Positions 44,958 to 55,650 of a stretch of DNA of 64,000 nucleotides are shown here, piece after piece. Position 1 is the stretch's first letter; each line of letters begins with the position of its first letter. Made by a program: the position numbers and the translations under genes. Origin of the DNA: Dipteronia dyeriana (lineage: Eukaryota > Streptophyta > Magnoliopsida > Sapindales > Sapindaceae). Under the pieces are notes generated by a model. That model was not told where the DNA came from, made no database searches, and worked only from the letters and a program-made list of their open reading frames with translations. The stretch covers positions 82,465,652-82,529,651 of the forward strand of contig CM065299.1 of the NCBI GenBank assembly GCA_032871835.1, written 5' to 3'.

Positions 44958-45847
44958 TGTGAATTTTATCGTACGTACACGTCATCAACAAAGAGGATAA
45001 ATTGCCAGGTGGACATCCGAATAGGCATTTAGAAAATATCTTACAAGACATCACCGAATAAGAGAAAACCCGAGTAAACAGATGTTGAACAAAACCTACT
45101 CAGGGTCAATCAATATCATATACTACTTGGGATCAGTTGATGACACTCGGGACTGGTTAAGTGACATTTCTACTCGGGATCAAATGATGTTACTCAGGAC
45201 CAGCGGGTATTGTCCTTACTCCGGACAAATATGAAGAAAACTAAATAAAAAGCTCAGCGCTTAGCTCACACGGACTAGCTCATTAAATACACGAAGATAT
45301 CCATATCAAAAAGGAATCCCAATGAGAACAGAATACAGAGCAGGAAGGGTTCCCAATCAGGCAACGACTTTATCTCTTTAAAAAGACTAAGCTATTATAA
45401 GGAAACATGTCCTAATTGGACTACATTACTAGAGTCCCATTCGATTTCAATACAAGACTCCGAAACAGAAAAGAAGACAGTCCGCTTCAAGAAAGTAAAT
45501 AATCATAATTAAATACAAAAAACTATTACTTGTACAAAGCATATTAGGGTTCTATAAACTTACAAATAGACCCATAATCTCGCTAAGAAAAGGATATACA
45601 GACAGCAGTCATAGAAAAATACAGAGAGAAGAAAAAGAGATTGAGAATTGTATTTCTATTATTTCATAGTGGATTTTGGCTTGATTCATCATTCAACCAC
45701 CCGTGGACGTTTCTCCGGTCATCGGAGTTTTACCACGTAAAAAACTTAAGTCTTGATTACTTTCTCTTATCTCTTTCTCTTTGAAATCATAGCTAAAATC
45801 CAATCCTTGTTGGCTATTTCTCACACATCTAGAAATCGACGTCAATA
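44958..45847 (+). mobile_element. Solo LTR of the element E family inside the antisense gene
   Basis: It is collinear with the two LTRs of element E ('ACAAATAGACCCATAATCTC', 'GAGATTGAGAATTGTA', 'GTGGACGTTTCTCC', 'GTTTTACCACGTAAAA', end 'ATCGACGTCAATA'). Its left half also matches the LTR at the right edge of the window ('GTACACGTCA', 'AATAGGCATT.AGAAAATAT'). Degenerate 'ACTCGGGATCAAATGATG' units repeat near 45,100-45,215. The exact left end and a target duplication are not clear. Confidence 0.65.
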
Positions 45848-47406
45848 ATATACTTTCAGTACCCTTCGCCAATGTATCCGACTCCAGATGACATTTAGTG
45901 AAGCATATAAAAGGGGTCGGTCTGAGAACTGTTGGATGAAGGGAAATGGGAAAGCTCAGCGTTGGAAGCAGCAGGAGCAGACTGATCCCAATAAGAGGAG
46001 GGAATAGCATGATCAGCGGTGATCGGAGTCTTCGAAATCCCAACGTCTTCGCTATGAAGATTAGCAGATGTAGCAACTCGGCGGACTCGTTCTTAAAAAT
46101 TGGACTTATGATAGCACCCTCGATATGAAGAAACCCAACAGGCATAGTGGAAGGGGCATCGATAGGCTCACTCATCATAATATCCCCCTTTGACTGTATA
46201 ACTACTCTTTCCCCCGATTCCAAAATAGAATGGGGAGCTTGCTCCTCAAACAGATCAAGGAAGCTTTCATTAGCTATCTTTTTTTCCTCTCCGGGACCAC
46301 CATCATCATCTTCAGAATCAGAGAAAACAATTTGTCGCCTAATGGTAAATTGCATAGGAACCTTCTCGGGACAATAAGAGGGTAGCATAGCCTGAACCTG
46401 AGGAGACTCATTCGAAGAAAGCGCCTGGTCCGCGATCTTGATTGGTTTGGGGGAGTGGAAAACAAGTTTGATGTACCCCGATCGCTCCTTTTCTTGGATC
46501 GCATTTCTCGTGAAATAAAGATAGAAACCGTCTCCTGGTCCTCCTCTTCCTCTTCCAAAATTATCGGATTGACCACCGGGGTAGGCAACGTCGGGTCAAT
46601 TCTGGACGTAAGACCCGCTCTCATACGAAGGGCATCGGGAGCGGATGACCCTTCAGCAGTCTTAGCCACCTTATGGCTTGGAGCCTTGTCTGTCACATCC
46701 ACTTCATGTGATTTCTTCATTCACGAATCATCGCTTACCCGATGCTCCCTTTCAAACCTATCTCAATCACGTTTTCCTTGATCAGATGCTTCAAAACTGG
46801 ACCGTACCCGACCGACCCTTTCTTTAGAATGGCCTCGATGATCACTTCGAGCCCGGGGAGGATGGCGGTCCCTTGTACCAACCTGTTCAAAGGGGACATC
46901 TGAGGAATGGCAGTCAGATTCATACGTATGTTCCACCAGATCATGTTCAGGCAGAGCAATTCCCTAAGCAACCTGAATGGCTACAGCCTTCCTACTGACC
47001 TAATTAACATGCTTGGCCTTCTCAGCTTGATCACATGCGACAATGTCCACATTATTTACTGAAAGGAAAAGGTACCACACGATAATCAATAATCTGCGTA
47101 GAGGAAAGGTACGCATAACAGTTTACATTAAAAATAAAGCAAGGATTACTCACATCGTTTACGACGAGCAGAAATAATGGGAAAAAGCCCTGCCTCAATC
47201 AAGTCTGCTTCAACATAAAGGAAACGACGATCCCTTTCTTCCTAAGAGGTCTCAGCCGCTTTGACAACAATGTCAGCCTGGCTCTTTATCAGAGAGGGTG
47301 AGGTTTTGTTCCATTGTTCATGATTGCAGAAGTGCCATGGAACTCTGTTTTGTATCAGCTCTTGTACGGGGTCAACAACGACCACTTCACCCCAGTCACC
47401 TCCAAC

Positions 47407-47971
47407 TATGGATAGGCATTAAGTTCCGAACCTAACCGAACCAAACCAAACCAAAAAAGGGTGTTCGGTTCGCTTCGTCAAATGAATTCGGTTTAAACCA
47501 GTTTAAAAAATTAAAAATCGAAAAAATCTCGATTCAAACCGGTTTGGTTTTCTAAAAACTGGTTTGAACCAATTAAACCACCTATATAAGTATAACTAAA
47601 AAAAACCCTAACAAGCTTCTTTAGCTTTTCTTTCATTATTATTAGTTAGGTTTGATTTTTTTTTTAATTTTGGGCTTGGGGCTTGAGCTATTAAAAATAT
47701 TAAAACTCTGACCCAAAATTAGAATCCAACAATCTATCAAATTTAAAAACAGATTAAAAAGAACTCATTAAGCCCATCAAATCAATAAGGCCCATTAGGT
47801 CCAAAACCGAAATGAACCAAACCGAACCGAACCGATTAAAATCAAATCAGTTCAGTTCGGTTACCATTTCTTCTTCGGTTTAAACCAGTTCAATTTTGGA
47901 TGAATAAAAATATTTTTGGTTCAATTCGGTTTTATACAAAATCGAACCAAACCGAACCGTGCCCACCCCTA
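47407..47971. mobile_element. hAT-like MITE (565 bp) in the antisense gene of element E
   Basis: The right end reads GTGCCCACCCCTA and the left end TATGGATAGGCAT, an imperfect match to its reverse complement TAGGGGTGGGCAC. Subterminal GGTTCGGTT/AACCGAACC repeats face each other. Flanks CCTCCAAC (47,399-47,406) and CCTCTAAT (47,972-47,979) form an 8-bp target duplication with two changes, as expected for hAT. No coding content. Confidence 0.75.
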
Positions 47972-48516
47972 CCTCTAATGAAGAACCAACTGTTCTTCCA
48001 GTACTTGTTTGATGAAGGGAACCCCCAAATAAATCCCTTATGATCTTTGTCCGAAGGGGGTACATGTTTCCCCTTATATCCATGAGGAATCCACAAGCTT
48101 TGAGATGTGGATTAAAGGTTGAAAGTTCCCCCACTATCAGATCGGTTCAGTGTATAAAAGATGTGGATCTCTTGTGGGGTCGGGGGTTGTTTTGTCCCAA
48201 GCTTTTTCCATAGATGCCCTAAACTGACCAACACCCGGTAAGAATTGGGGGTCAATTATGCAGAAGCGATGCCAGCATTCGCCAAGAATCGAGCGATAAA
48301 AGGTTGAAAGGGGGGAGTGACCCCTGAAGATAACATGGCCCCGTATATAGCAACTGCACCAGGAGGTGGGTTCCATACAACCCGATTCCCGCTATAATAT
48401 AATTTCTGCGCACTAGTCAAATCAAATCGCTCCTGGAACTTCGCTAGTTCAACCTCAGTCACAACGTTTATCTCTGAGTCAAATAAACAGGGATGGTCAG
48501 TATTGAACCTCAACAT

Positions 48517-49220
48517 CGAAGCTTGTCGCTCCTATGGTACGTCTTTCATTTTAAGAAGTTACGAGGATATTTTCAAGTCGATTGTTGTGCGTACGGATTC
48601 CTTGGGAGAGGCCCCAATAGTTTGCCTAGAACTGCTTTGTTTCAACATATCTACACAAACATCAACCGAATCAGAGTCAGAAAGATCAGAGGGGAAATAA
48701 GCAAACTCTGGATGGGTGAACCATAGAATAATCCACGTTTAACACAGTAGGTTGATAAGAAACAGGAAGATGGCCCCATAGAATGGACTCGAGCCTTGTA
48801 ATATTCTCGTTATCACCAGCATTAATGGAACGAAGAAGAAGCTCAAAATATTGATGACGAAGAACAAACGTTTGAAAGGATGAAAGATCTAAGAAGACAA
48901 AGGGCTCAAAGAAAAGGAAAATTAGAGATCAACCGCTCTGCTAAAGAAAAAAATGTTGAATCGTAAAAAGAAAAGTGAAACGCCTCAAGACAATATATAC
49001 ATGCAAGTGAAGTCACCAAGGCAAGCATGCATCATCAGGCAAAAGTGGGTGAAGGTGCGAGAGAAATAAAAACCGCTCGCCATTTGAATTCCGAAAAAGA
49101 TGAGCAATGATTTCCTCAGCTGAAATATGAGTGGTTGATAACTGTAACACATTAAAGAGCATTGATGGACTACAAGACAAACGTTCTATTGGTGACAATC
49201 ATTTACCCGACCCCGTGTGT
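48517..49220. other. Upstream side of the antisense gene and 3' internal end of element E
   Basis: No domain recognised. The 5' part of the antisense transcript and its promoter would lie here. Open frames on the plus strand have no recognisable homology. Confidence 0.4.
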
Positions 49221-49232
49221 TTAAGGGGGTAT
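49221..49232 (+). other. Polypurine tract of element E
   Basis: TTAAGGGGGTAT directly before the TG of the 3' LTR. Confidence 0.75.
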
Positions 49233-49949
49233 TGTTATTGGTAAAATCTGAAGAATGATGAGTTGGCGTAATTACCTAAAGATACGGGAGATAGAGATGC
49301 TATGTCACCAAAAGTCATCCTTCTTAAACCTGCCTAAGCAAATCAAAGATGGTCTCATGACCCTTGGTCGGGGATGTTAAGATGATTGAGACAAAACCCT
49401 GTTCGGGATCAAATAACCGATCGCGGTGAATAAATCTTGGTCAGGTTTTGGTAGATGATCGGCGGTTCGACACGTGGATTCTACCAAACACGTGCAGAAT
49501 GAGTCCTAATCCAGTAAGATGTCTCGAAGCACACCTTCATAAGAAAGTGAATTTCCCTATCAATGCCAGAATCCAAATTGGGTAAGAGACCTAATGCATG
49601 AAGAACGTAAAATGGGAAAGAAGAATAAAACGGCTCAAACACGTCAACTTTATTTACTTGTATAGCACAAATTAGGGTTCTATGCATGTATAAATAGACC
49701 ATAGTAATACTCATAAAGGGTTGAAAGAAAGGAGAGAGAAGATAAGAGATTGAGTGTGTAATTGATTATTTATAGTGGAATTCTTTCTTTGTCGATTTTC
49801 GGCATCCGTGGACGTTTCCCCATACTTGGAGTTTTACCACGTAAAATCTTTGTGTTTTCTTTAATTCCTTAGTTGTTCATAATTTACAATTGTGTGATCT
49901 CATATACTTTCTATTCGACGTGTGATTCATCCAAAAATCACCGTCAACA
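49233..49949 (+). mobile_element. 3' LTR of element E
   Basis: 717 bp from TGTTATTGGTAAAATC to ATCACCGTCAACA, preceded by a clean polypurine tract. It contains GTATAAATAGACC (TATA box) at about 49,688 and a downstream GAGA-rich leader. Confidence 0.85.
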
Positions 49950-50345
49950 ACTTTTGATTATATTCTCTTGCGATTTTTTTCTCTCTTCTCGGTGATTCTT
50001 GTTCTGTCCCAAACAGTTACAAAAGAGACAAAATCTCAATTTCTCAATAACTTTCTTGAGATTCTTCCTTTTTCTTGTGTAAAAGTGAAGGAAAAAATTG
50101 TTTTTCTTAATAGAAAGGGAGAAGAAAGAAAAGTGAAGTCAATGACATTTTTGTCTCATTACATATATCGATGCTAAACAACTTAGAATTATAAACTTGG
50201 TGCTATCCCCACATTCTGTTATATTTACCCCTATTTCCTTTGTATTAATGTTGAATGATTTCGACCCCCATATTTCATTGTGACTAGCTTGTGAAATTAT
50301 CTTGTTTGTTTTGGATCTTGTGGCCACACCCGTGGTCCATACTAC
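49950..50345. other. Non-coding AT-rich sequence, nothing recognised
   Basis: No supportable gene or element end. Confidence 0.5.
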
Positions 50346-51125
50346 TTACACAAGATTAAGGATTGGGAAATGGGGGAGGATGTAGGTCCCCCCATCCCTA
50401 TCCCCAACCCCATTTTTCAAACACCACCACCCCCCCCCCCCCCCCCCCCCCCCCTTCCTCCCAAAATTTAGGGAAAATGGGGTTGGGGTAATTTTGGGGG
50501 AGGTCCCCCCATTCCCATCCCCATCCCCATCCCCATCCCCATCTCCATTTCCCCATTTCCCCATTTCCTCCATTTTTCACTGTTTTTTCCATTTTCCCAT
50601 TTCCCGTTCCCCGTTCCCCATTCCTCTATTTTTCCTGTATCAGTAAAAATTACATATTAAAGAACACACACAAATTTACAATCCAATAAATTCAAAAACA
50701 AAATAACATTTCATACAAATTGAAATAAAAGTTATGTAGTTTAATATGTGTATATAGTTAGTAAAATATGTTAATAAATTATATGGAGCTTGCATGGTGT
50801 GTAATTTAATAAGAAAATCAATATGTATATATAGCTAGCTTGTTTGGTGTGTAATTTAAGTTATAACTTATAAATATGTGTATATAGTTAGTAAAATAAA
50901 AATAACAAAAAATATAATAAATGTATATATTAATATATTTTTTATATAATATTATAATATTATAATATTTTAGAAAAATGAGGAAATGAGGAAATGAGGA
51001 AATGAGGATGGGGGAACCCATCCCCATCCCCATCCCCATTCCCATCTCCATTCCCATCCCCATCCTCATCACTATTTCTAGGAATTCGTAGAGGAAATCC
51101 CACATCCCCAATCCCATTTAAATTA
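50346..51125. repeat. CCCCAT-rich element with poly-C tract
   Basis: (CCCCAT)n blocks near 50,500-50,545 and 51,018-51,065, and G-rich counterparts (ATGGGGGAGG, GAGGAAATGAGGAAATGAGG), lie around an AT-rich middle. The blocks at the two ends resemble each other, as in MITEs with CCCCAT subterminal repeats. Clean ends and a target duplication were not established. Glycine- and proline-rich reading frames here are artefacts of the repeat. Confidence 0.5.
50430..50454. repeat. 25-base poly-C run
   Basis: Twenty-five consecutive C between ACACCACCA and TTCCTCC. Unusually long for a plant genome; the exact length may be affected by sequencing. Confidence 0.8.
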
Positions 51126-52760
51126 GAGGTTAAAAGTCACCGCCACCCCATCGTCATTTTTCCATTTTCCTATTTTTTTTCTAAAAAGATTTCCCCAAAT
51201 AGAGGACGGGAGAAGAGGGATTTAGGATACCGAAGTAAAATGGTCATCCCTATACAAGATCTATTGCTCTCTAGTTTCATCTTGGTGTTACTTATTAAAA
51301 TTGTAAACAGCTTTCCTGAAAGTTCTATATATCCCATCCATATGATTCATGATTTGACCATCCCTCATGAAGTTTTCCTCAAAATTAAGTTCATGCTTCA
51401 CGATCACGTTTCGTATACAAGTGTGTTTTCTCTTAGCGTATTCGAACTGTTATCTCGAGTACTCGATCGATTGCATTGCAGGACCACCCTCTTTAATAAA
51501 ATCTTTTAGTCCTTAAGAGACTATTTGGAGTTTACGCATACAATTAATTTGGTCAATAAAACGATGATGTTAAGTAACACAATGACATTATGTTAGGGTA
51601 TGTCTGAGGAGTTAGTATCCTCTCTTTATCTTTTCTTTTTCTGTTTTTCTTTTCCAACGTAAATGAAATTTCTATTTGTATGAAAAAGAAAGAAATCAAC
51701 AAATATTGACAAGTATTTTCTCTTATACTTATGTGTAAACATATACAGAAAAGCAAAGGAAAATAAAAGACAAGGAAATCTTGATCCATATTTGTGATTA
51801 CTTAAACTTATAAAGTAAGCAATTATTTAATAAACTGATTAAAAAAGTTGTTGGTAAACTTTATATATTCATAATGTGCTTCTCAATAAATTAGTTGGGT
51901 AACTTTTAAAAATTTAGAATCAGAAACACAAAGGGATTATTTGTTTTTTTCACTTAAAAATTAATGAGTCTGAATTCAACTAAATTGTTATGTTTGTATT
52001 TTTTTTTTGTGGTCAAACAATTTTAAAATATCAAAAAAATAACTTAAAATAAAAAATAAGAAATCTTGACTTTTAACTGAATTTCGAATCGCATGATTAC
52101 TCTTTTAATATATTTATTATTTTAAACTGCTTTTAGAAAAAAAAAACCATAATCATTTTAGAAAGAAAAAAAACTCTCATAAATCTTCATGGCACTCGTT
52201 AATTTTTTTATTTAACTATTTTGTGGTTTGAATATGTTATAATATATATATATAAACCTATTTTTTTTAAAATCAAGAACCTTTTTTTATTTGGTTTCTG
52301 GTGTATATATGACCCAGGAAAAAAAATTAGAACATGTAAAATTATATTCTTTGATGATTTTTTTTATTAAACTGAACTTTGTTTGTAAAATAACATACAA
52401 AATCATATAAAGAATGGTGTACGTTAAATTACTTCTTTTAATTAACATGAGAATAAATGTAAAATTATTTATTTTCGAACAATTTAAAAAAAAAAAAACA
52501 TGGTAACAGTACATTCAGATGTGAAGAATAAAAAAACAAACATGTCATTTATGTTCAGATTTTTCAGTCCCTATTCAGTATTAAGAAAAAATTAGGACTG
52601 TTTAGCCTTCAAAAAATAAAAAACAAATGACCCCTAACTTTTTGCTTAAAAACTTTCCAAACTACTGTCACTATTTTAATAAAAGATAATATAAGTCATA
52701 TATATACACACTTATATCTAATAATGATATATTTAAAACTAAATTATAAAATTATAAAAA
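51126..52760. other. AT-rich non-coding sequence, no gene
   Basis: No supportable coding region. An 89-codon frame at 51,240-51,509 begins with a hydrophobic stretch but has no recognisable family or intron context. Confidence 0.5.
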
Positions 52761-53153
52761 TGTATTGATGGCGCTGTGGCCACCGATGACTGTCGAGGCC
52801 GGAGGAGGACCTGCATCCTCCGGTGAAAACGTCACCGAATGAAGCTAGCTTTTTCTTTGACAATGTAGGAGGGAAAAGCCGCCTCCGTTTCAAGTTTTGG
52901 AAGAGGCGAGAGACTCCTCCATAAAATCCTTGAAATGGAGGTAATGCTGTTAAATGGACTGGCCTGGTCCATTAGGCACGGCCTGGCCAGTCCATTTTTG
53001 GAAACAGGCTTGGCCAGGCCCGGCACGCCAGCCTACCTCAGGCTGGCCGTGCCAGACTGGGCCGCGGGCCCCTTCTGGAGGGCCAGAAGGGTCTGATCCG
53101 ACAGGCTAGTCGGGTCTGGTCCAAAATAATTTTTCAAATTATGTTTGTTTGGA

Positions 53154-53220
53154 TTTAGGGTTTAGGGTTTAGGGTTTAGGGTTTAGGGTTTAAGGTTTAG
53201 GGTTTAGGGTTTAGGGTTTA
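53154..53220. repeat. Interstitial telomere-type repeat (TTTAGGG)n
   Basis: Nine consecutive 7-bp units with one variant (TTTAAGG) plus a partial unit. The sequence is flanked on both sides by transposon sequence, so it is internal rather than a chromosome end. Confidence 0.95.
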
Positions 53221-53464
53221 GAATTTGAAATGAATAAAGAGAATAAACAATTATTATGATTTGAAATGAATGAAGAAAAAGAACAATTTTTTATTCATTT
53301 ATTTATTTTTCACTTATGGAATTCAGTATTACATATTTACATGATTGCCTCATTAAAAACCTTACCAAGAAAAACCCAGTGGGATAAAAACTTGGTAAGG
53401 GAAAAAGAGTGCAACCGTTTTACAACTTACAAGTAAATAATAAATACATATGTAAAAGTATAAC

Positions 53465-53745
53465 CTAGTTCTGACCCTGGTCACTACCTGTAGGGTCATC
53501 AATATATTGATTGTTGAAATTTAGAATAAGCTCTTTATCTACAGTTAGATTTTGCAACCTTTTTTTAGCATGCTCCCAATCCTGAAGGCATGTTAGTACC
53601 TCCACCATCTCCGGAGACAAACAGCTTTTTCTTGGTTCAATTATGCGTCAACTGGTGCTGAAAGCTTGTTCTGAAGACACCGTTGACACTGGAATAACCA
53701 GTACTTCACGTGCTAATTGTGACAGAACTGGATACAAATTCAATA
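53465..53745 (-). pseudogene. hAT transposase C-terminal dimerisation domain fragment
   Basis: A minus-strand frame gives LYPVLSQLAREVLVIPVSTV, then SSEQAFSTS, a stop where Gly is expected (GGA to TGA), then RIIEPRKSCLSPEMVEVLTC and QDWEHAKKR, ending at a stop at 53,465-53,467. This is the conserved C-terminal hAT dimerisation region (pattern A..VL.IPVSTV.SE.AFS..GR). The DNA-binding BED finger and catalytic core are absent from the surrounding sequence, so this is a non-functional remnant of about 90 codons of a protein that is normally several hundred residues long. Confidence 0.85.
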
Positions 53746-54140
53746 ATACAAATTAACTTTCTAAATTTACTAATAACAAATATTAAAATTACTACTAAAC
53801 TTAAAAATCTTAATATACTAAACAAATAATATTAACATTAAAGCCCAAAAATTGATAAACTAACTAACTAAATAAAAATGTTTTCATTTATATTTCTAAA
53901 ATCTAAATATAAACATATAAATTTACTATGAGAATATGTTTGAGCAAAAGTAATAACAAAATTGTACCTTTAAAATTTGGTGTGTTGATTGAAAATGTAG
54001 AGAATTTTGTAGAGAGAGTAATAATCAAATTGAATGAAAAAGTTTAGAGAATTGGAGAATATATTAGAGATTGAGATTTGAGAGAATGAGAGATTGAAAG
54101 AATGATAGAGAAAGTGAATGGAAAATGAAATGGATGGAAG

Positions 54141-54148
54141 TATTTATA
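54141..54148 (-). promoter_or_regulatory. TATA-box candidate of the hAT remnant
   Basis: TATAAATA on the minus strand, upstream of the deleted transposase gene and downstream of the GGCC-rich end. Confidence 0.4.
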
Positions 54149-54619
54149 GAAAAATTTGATTTGTTGGTCAAAATGTAATATAAAAGATTTCAGGGGGGTT
54201 TGTTATTTTTTTAGGCTCCAACGGCTAGAATTTGAATTTCAACCTTTGGAGGGTTTTTTTTTTTTAAAAAAAAAAAACCTGGTTGATTGGAAGGACTGGC
54301 CGACCGGTCCGATAGGTCGGTCCAGGGGCCTGGCAAGCCGGCTTGGCATGCCATGGAGGGCCGGCCTGTCGGGCCTCTTACGAGCGGCCCAGTACACGGC
54401 CTGGCTCGCTTCCTTCACTGGCCGTGCCAAGCACGGCCCGTTGGCTTAGTGGACCGACCGGACCGGCTTGTCTCGGGCCACCCATAATTACAGCACTAAA
54501 TGGAGGTGTTGTCTTACCTCCTTAAGTCGAAGATGCCAAATTTGGATTTGGGGTAAAAGGAGGTTTGATCCTCCTTCGGCTTTAGGGTTCAAAAATTAAA
54601 TAGCATTTTTTGGAGGTAT

Positions 54620-55650
54620 CATTTTGACATTGTCACTGCTTTAATAACTTATGTTTAAAAAACACTTATTATGGTGAACGGACAAAAATACCCCCAATAA
54701 TTGTTTCCTATCAATTTTTTTCATTCATTTTACAATGATATAGGTTTTTTGAACCAAATCCGAGCTTTTTTGAAACACGTCCGAGCTTTTTTTTAAGAGC
54801 TCCGAGTTTTTTTTTCAAAGCTCCGAGTTTTTTTAAAACATGTCCTAGTTTTTTGTTTAGAAAAATATAGATTGTTTAGTTTTGAATCTCCAAACATGTC
54901 CGAGCTTTTTTGAACCTAATATGAGATTTTTTGAAACACGTTTGAGCTTTTTCTTGTGGAATATTAGGTTTGTTAAACTTTGTAGTATTCGAGCTCTTTT
55001 TTCAAAGCTCCGAGCTTTTTGTGTTCGAGACTTTTTTTCAATGGTTCGTGATTTTTAAAACAATGTTCAAACCTTTTGCTTGTAATGCCCGAGACTTTTA
55101 TTTACTTTCTGAGCCTTCTACTATATATTGTGCTAAAACACATCGACTTTCAAATAAAATGTAGATCGATTTTCTAACAAGTTTTTTGGATAGAGAGAGA
55201 AGTTACTGTTTTCGCTTATCAAAGTGTAGAGATGGAAGTACAAAGAAAATTACAGCTTGTTTAGTTTGGGCTTTTGAAAAACTTCTATTGGTAAAAGATC
55301 TACTTGTAGTGGATCTATTAGAAATAAAGTTTTTTTTTTTAAATATATATAATTGTTTGGTTAATAGATTTTTTTTTTTAAATATCTGTTTGGAGAAATA
55401 CCTTCCCATGAACTTTTGCCTAGTAGATGTTTAAACTCTACTAGCATCTACTCAATTAAAAGTAGACATTCTTAAAAGTCCAACCAAACAATTCTAAAAA
55501 ATCCAAATAGACGTTCGTAGACCTTTAGAGTAAGTAGAAAGCTCAACCAAACGAGCACTTAAATTTTGATTATTTAAGGGCACTATTGGTATTTCACCAT
55601 AATAGGTATCTTTTAAACTTAACTTATTAAAACAGTAACATCATTGCAAC
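54620..55650. mobile_element. Element with long terminal inverted repeats (MULE- or MITE-like, about 1 kb)
   Basis: Left arm at about 54,635-54,677 ('TTTAATAACTTATGTTTAAA', 'TTATTATGGTGAA'). Right arm at about 55,593-55,638 ('TTCACCATAATAGG', 'TTTAAACTTAACTTATTAAA'). They are reverse complements at roughly four positions in five. The interior carries a degenerate tandem repeat and no transposase. Exact ends and a target duplication were not settled. Confidence 0.6.
54750..55065. repeat. Degenerate tandem repeat with TCCGAGCTTTTTT core
   Basis: About ten copies of 'TCCGAGCTTTTTTGAA'-like units spaced roughly 25-35 bp within the inverted-repeat element. Confidence 0.75.

Larger units (their letters stand above)
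43872..48516 (-). pseudogene. Antisense pseudogene of element E (gypsy-type transposon domain plus coiled coil)
   Basis: It is read opposite to pol. The N-terminal domain at 48,516-48,260 has YGAMLSSGVTPPFQPFIARF and LANAGIASA, then a stop in place of the Gln of the usual A-Q-L-T-P-N motif, then LTPNSYRVLVS. This is the same domain type as in element D. It continues through 48,130-47,980, is cut by a MITE, and resumes at about 47,400 with GGDWGEVVVVDPVQELIQN. A low-complexity acidic middle (46,720-45,850) follows. After the inserted solo LTR, a coiled coil occupies 44,868-44,440 (LEKRVAKAELRSAELESRA). A C-terminal tail, PDFRDFSKDDDVPPSGP, ends with a stop at 43,874-43,872. Introns may be present but cannot be placed with certainty. 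Confidence 0.6.
38059..49949 (+). mobile_element. Element E: second Tat-like Gypsy family, internally deleted and nested
   Basis: A truncated 5' LTR is fused to the end of gag, then pol, an untranslated region, an antisense pseudogene running back from about 48,516 to 43,872, a polypurine tract and a 3' LTR. A related solo LTR and a hAT-like MITE sit within the antisense gene. Because that gene continues on both sides of the two insertions, I treat the whole as one element. The LTR pair is strongly diverged, so an alternative is two fused related copies. Confidence 0.7.
52945..54480 (-). mobile_element. Deleted hAT transposon
   Basis: GGCC-rich sequences at both ends (52,950-53,100 with 'GGCCTGGCCAGTCC', 54,290-54,480 with 'GGCCGACCGGTCCGATAGG') flank an AT-rich middle. 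The middle carries the end of a hAT transposase and, on the same strand, a promoter-like start (TATAAATA at 54,141-54,148). Similar sequence 'TAAATGG' borders both sides, but an exact 8-bp duplication is not certain. Most of the transposase gene is missing. Confidence 0.65.

Noticed and set aside
38059..45847. Element E ending at the LTR at 44,958-45,847, with a separate element to the right
   Set aside because: No polypurine tract precedes that LTR, and the antisense gene continues on both sides of it, so an inserted solo LTR fits better. Not fully excluded.
50346..50592. Gly-rich minus-strand protein frames
   Set aside because: They are translations of CCCCAT and poly-C repeats.
51240..51509. 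89-codon frame with a signal-like hydrophobic start
   Set aside because: No family resemblance, no cysteines or motif pattern, no promoter or intron context. Kept only as a note.
53154..53220. Chromosome end
   Set aside because: Only nine repeats, with unrelated transposon sequence on both sides.
54156..54525. Three overlapping plus-strand frames of 60-97 codons
   Set aside because: They arise from the GGCC-rich end of the hAT element and have no domain.
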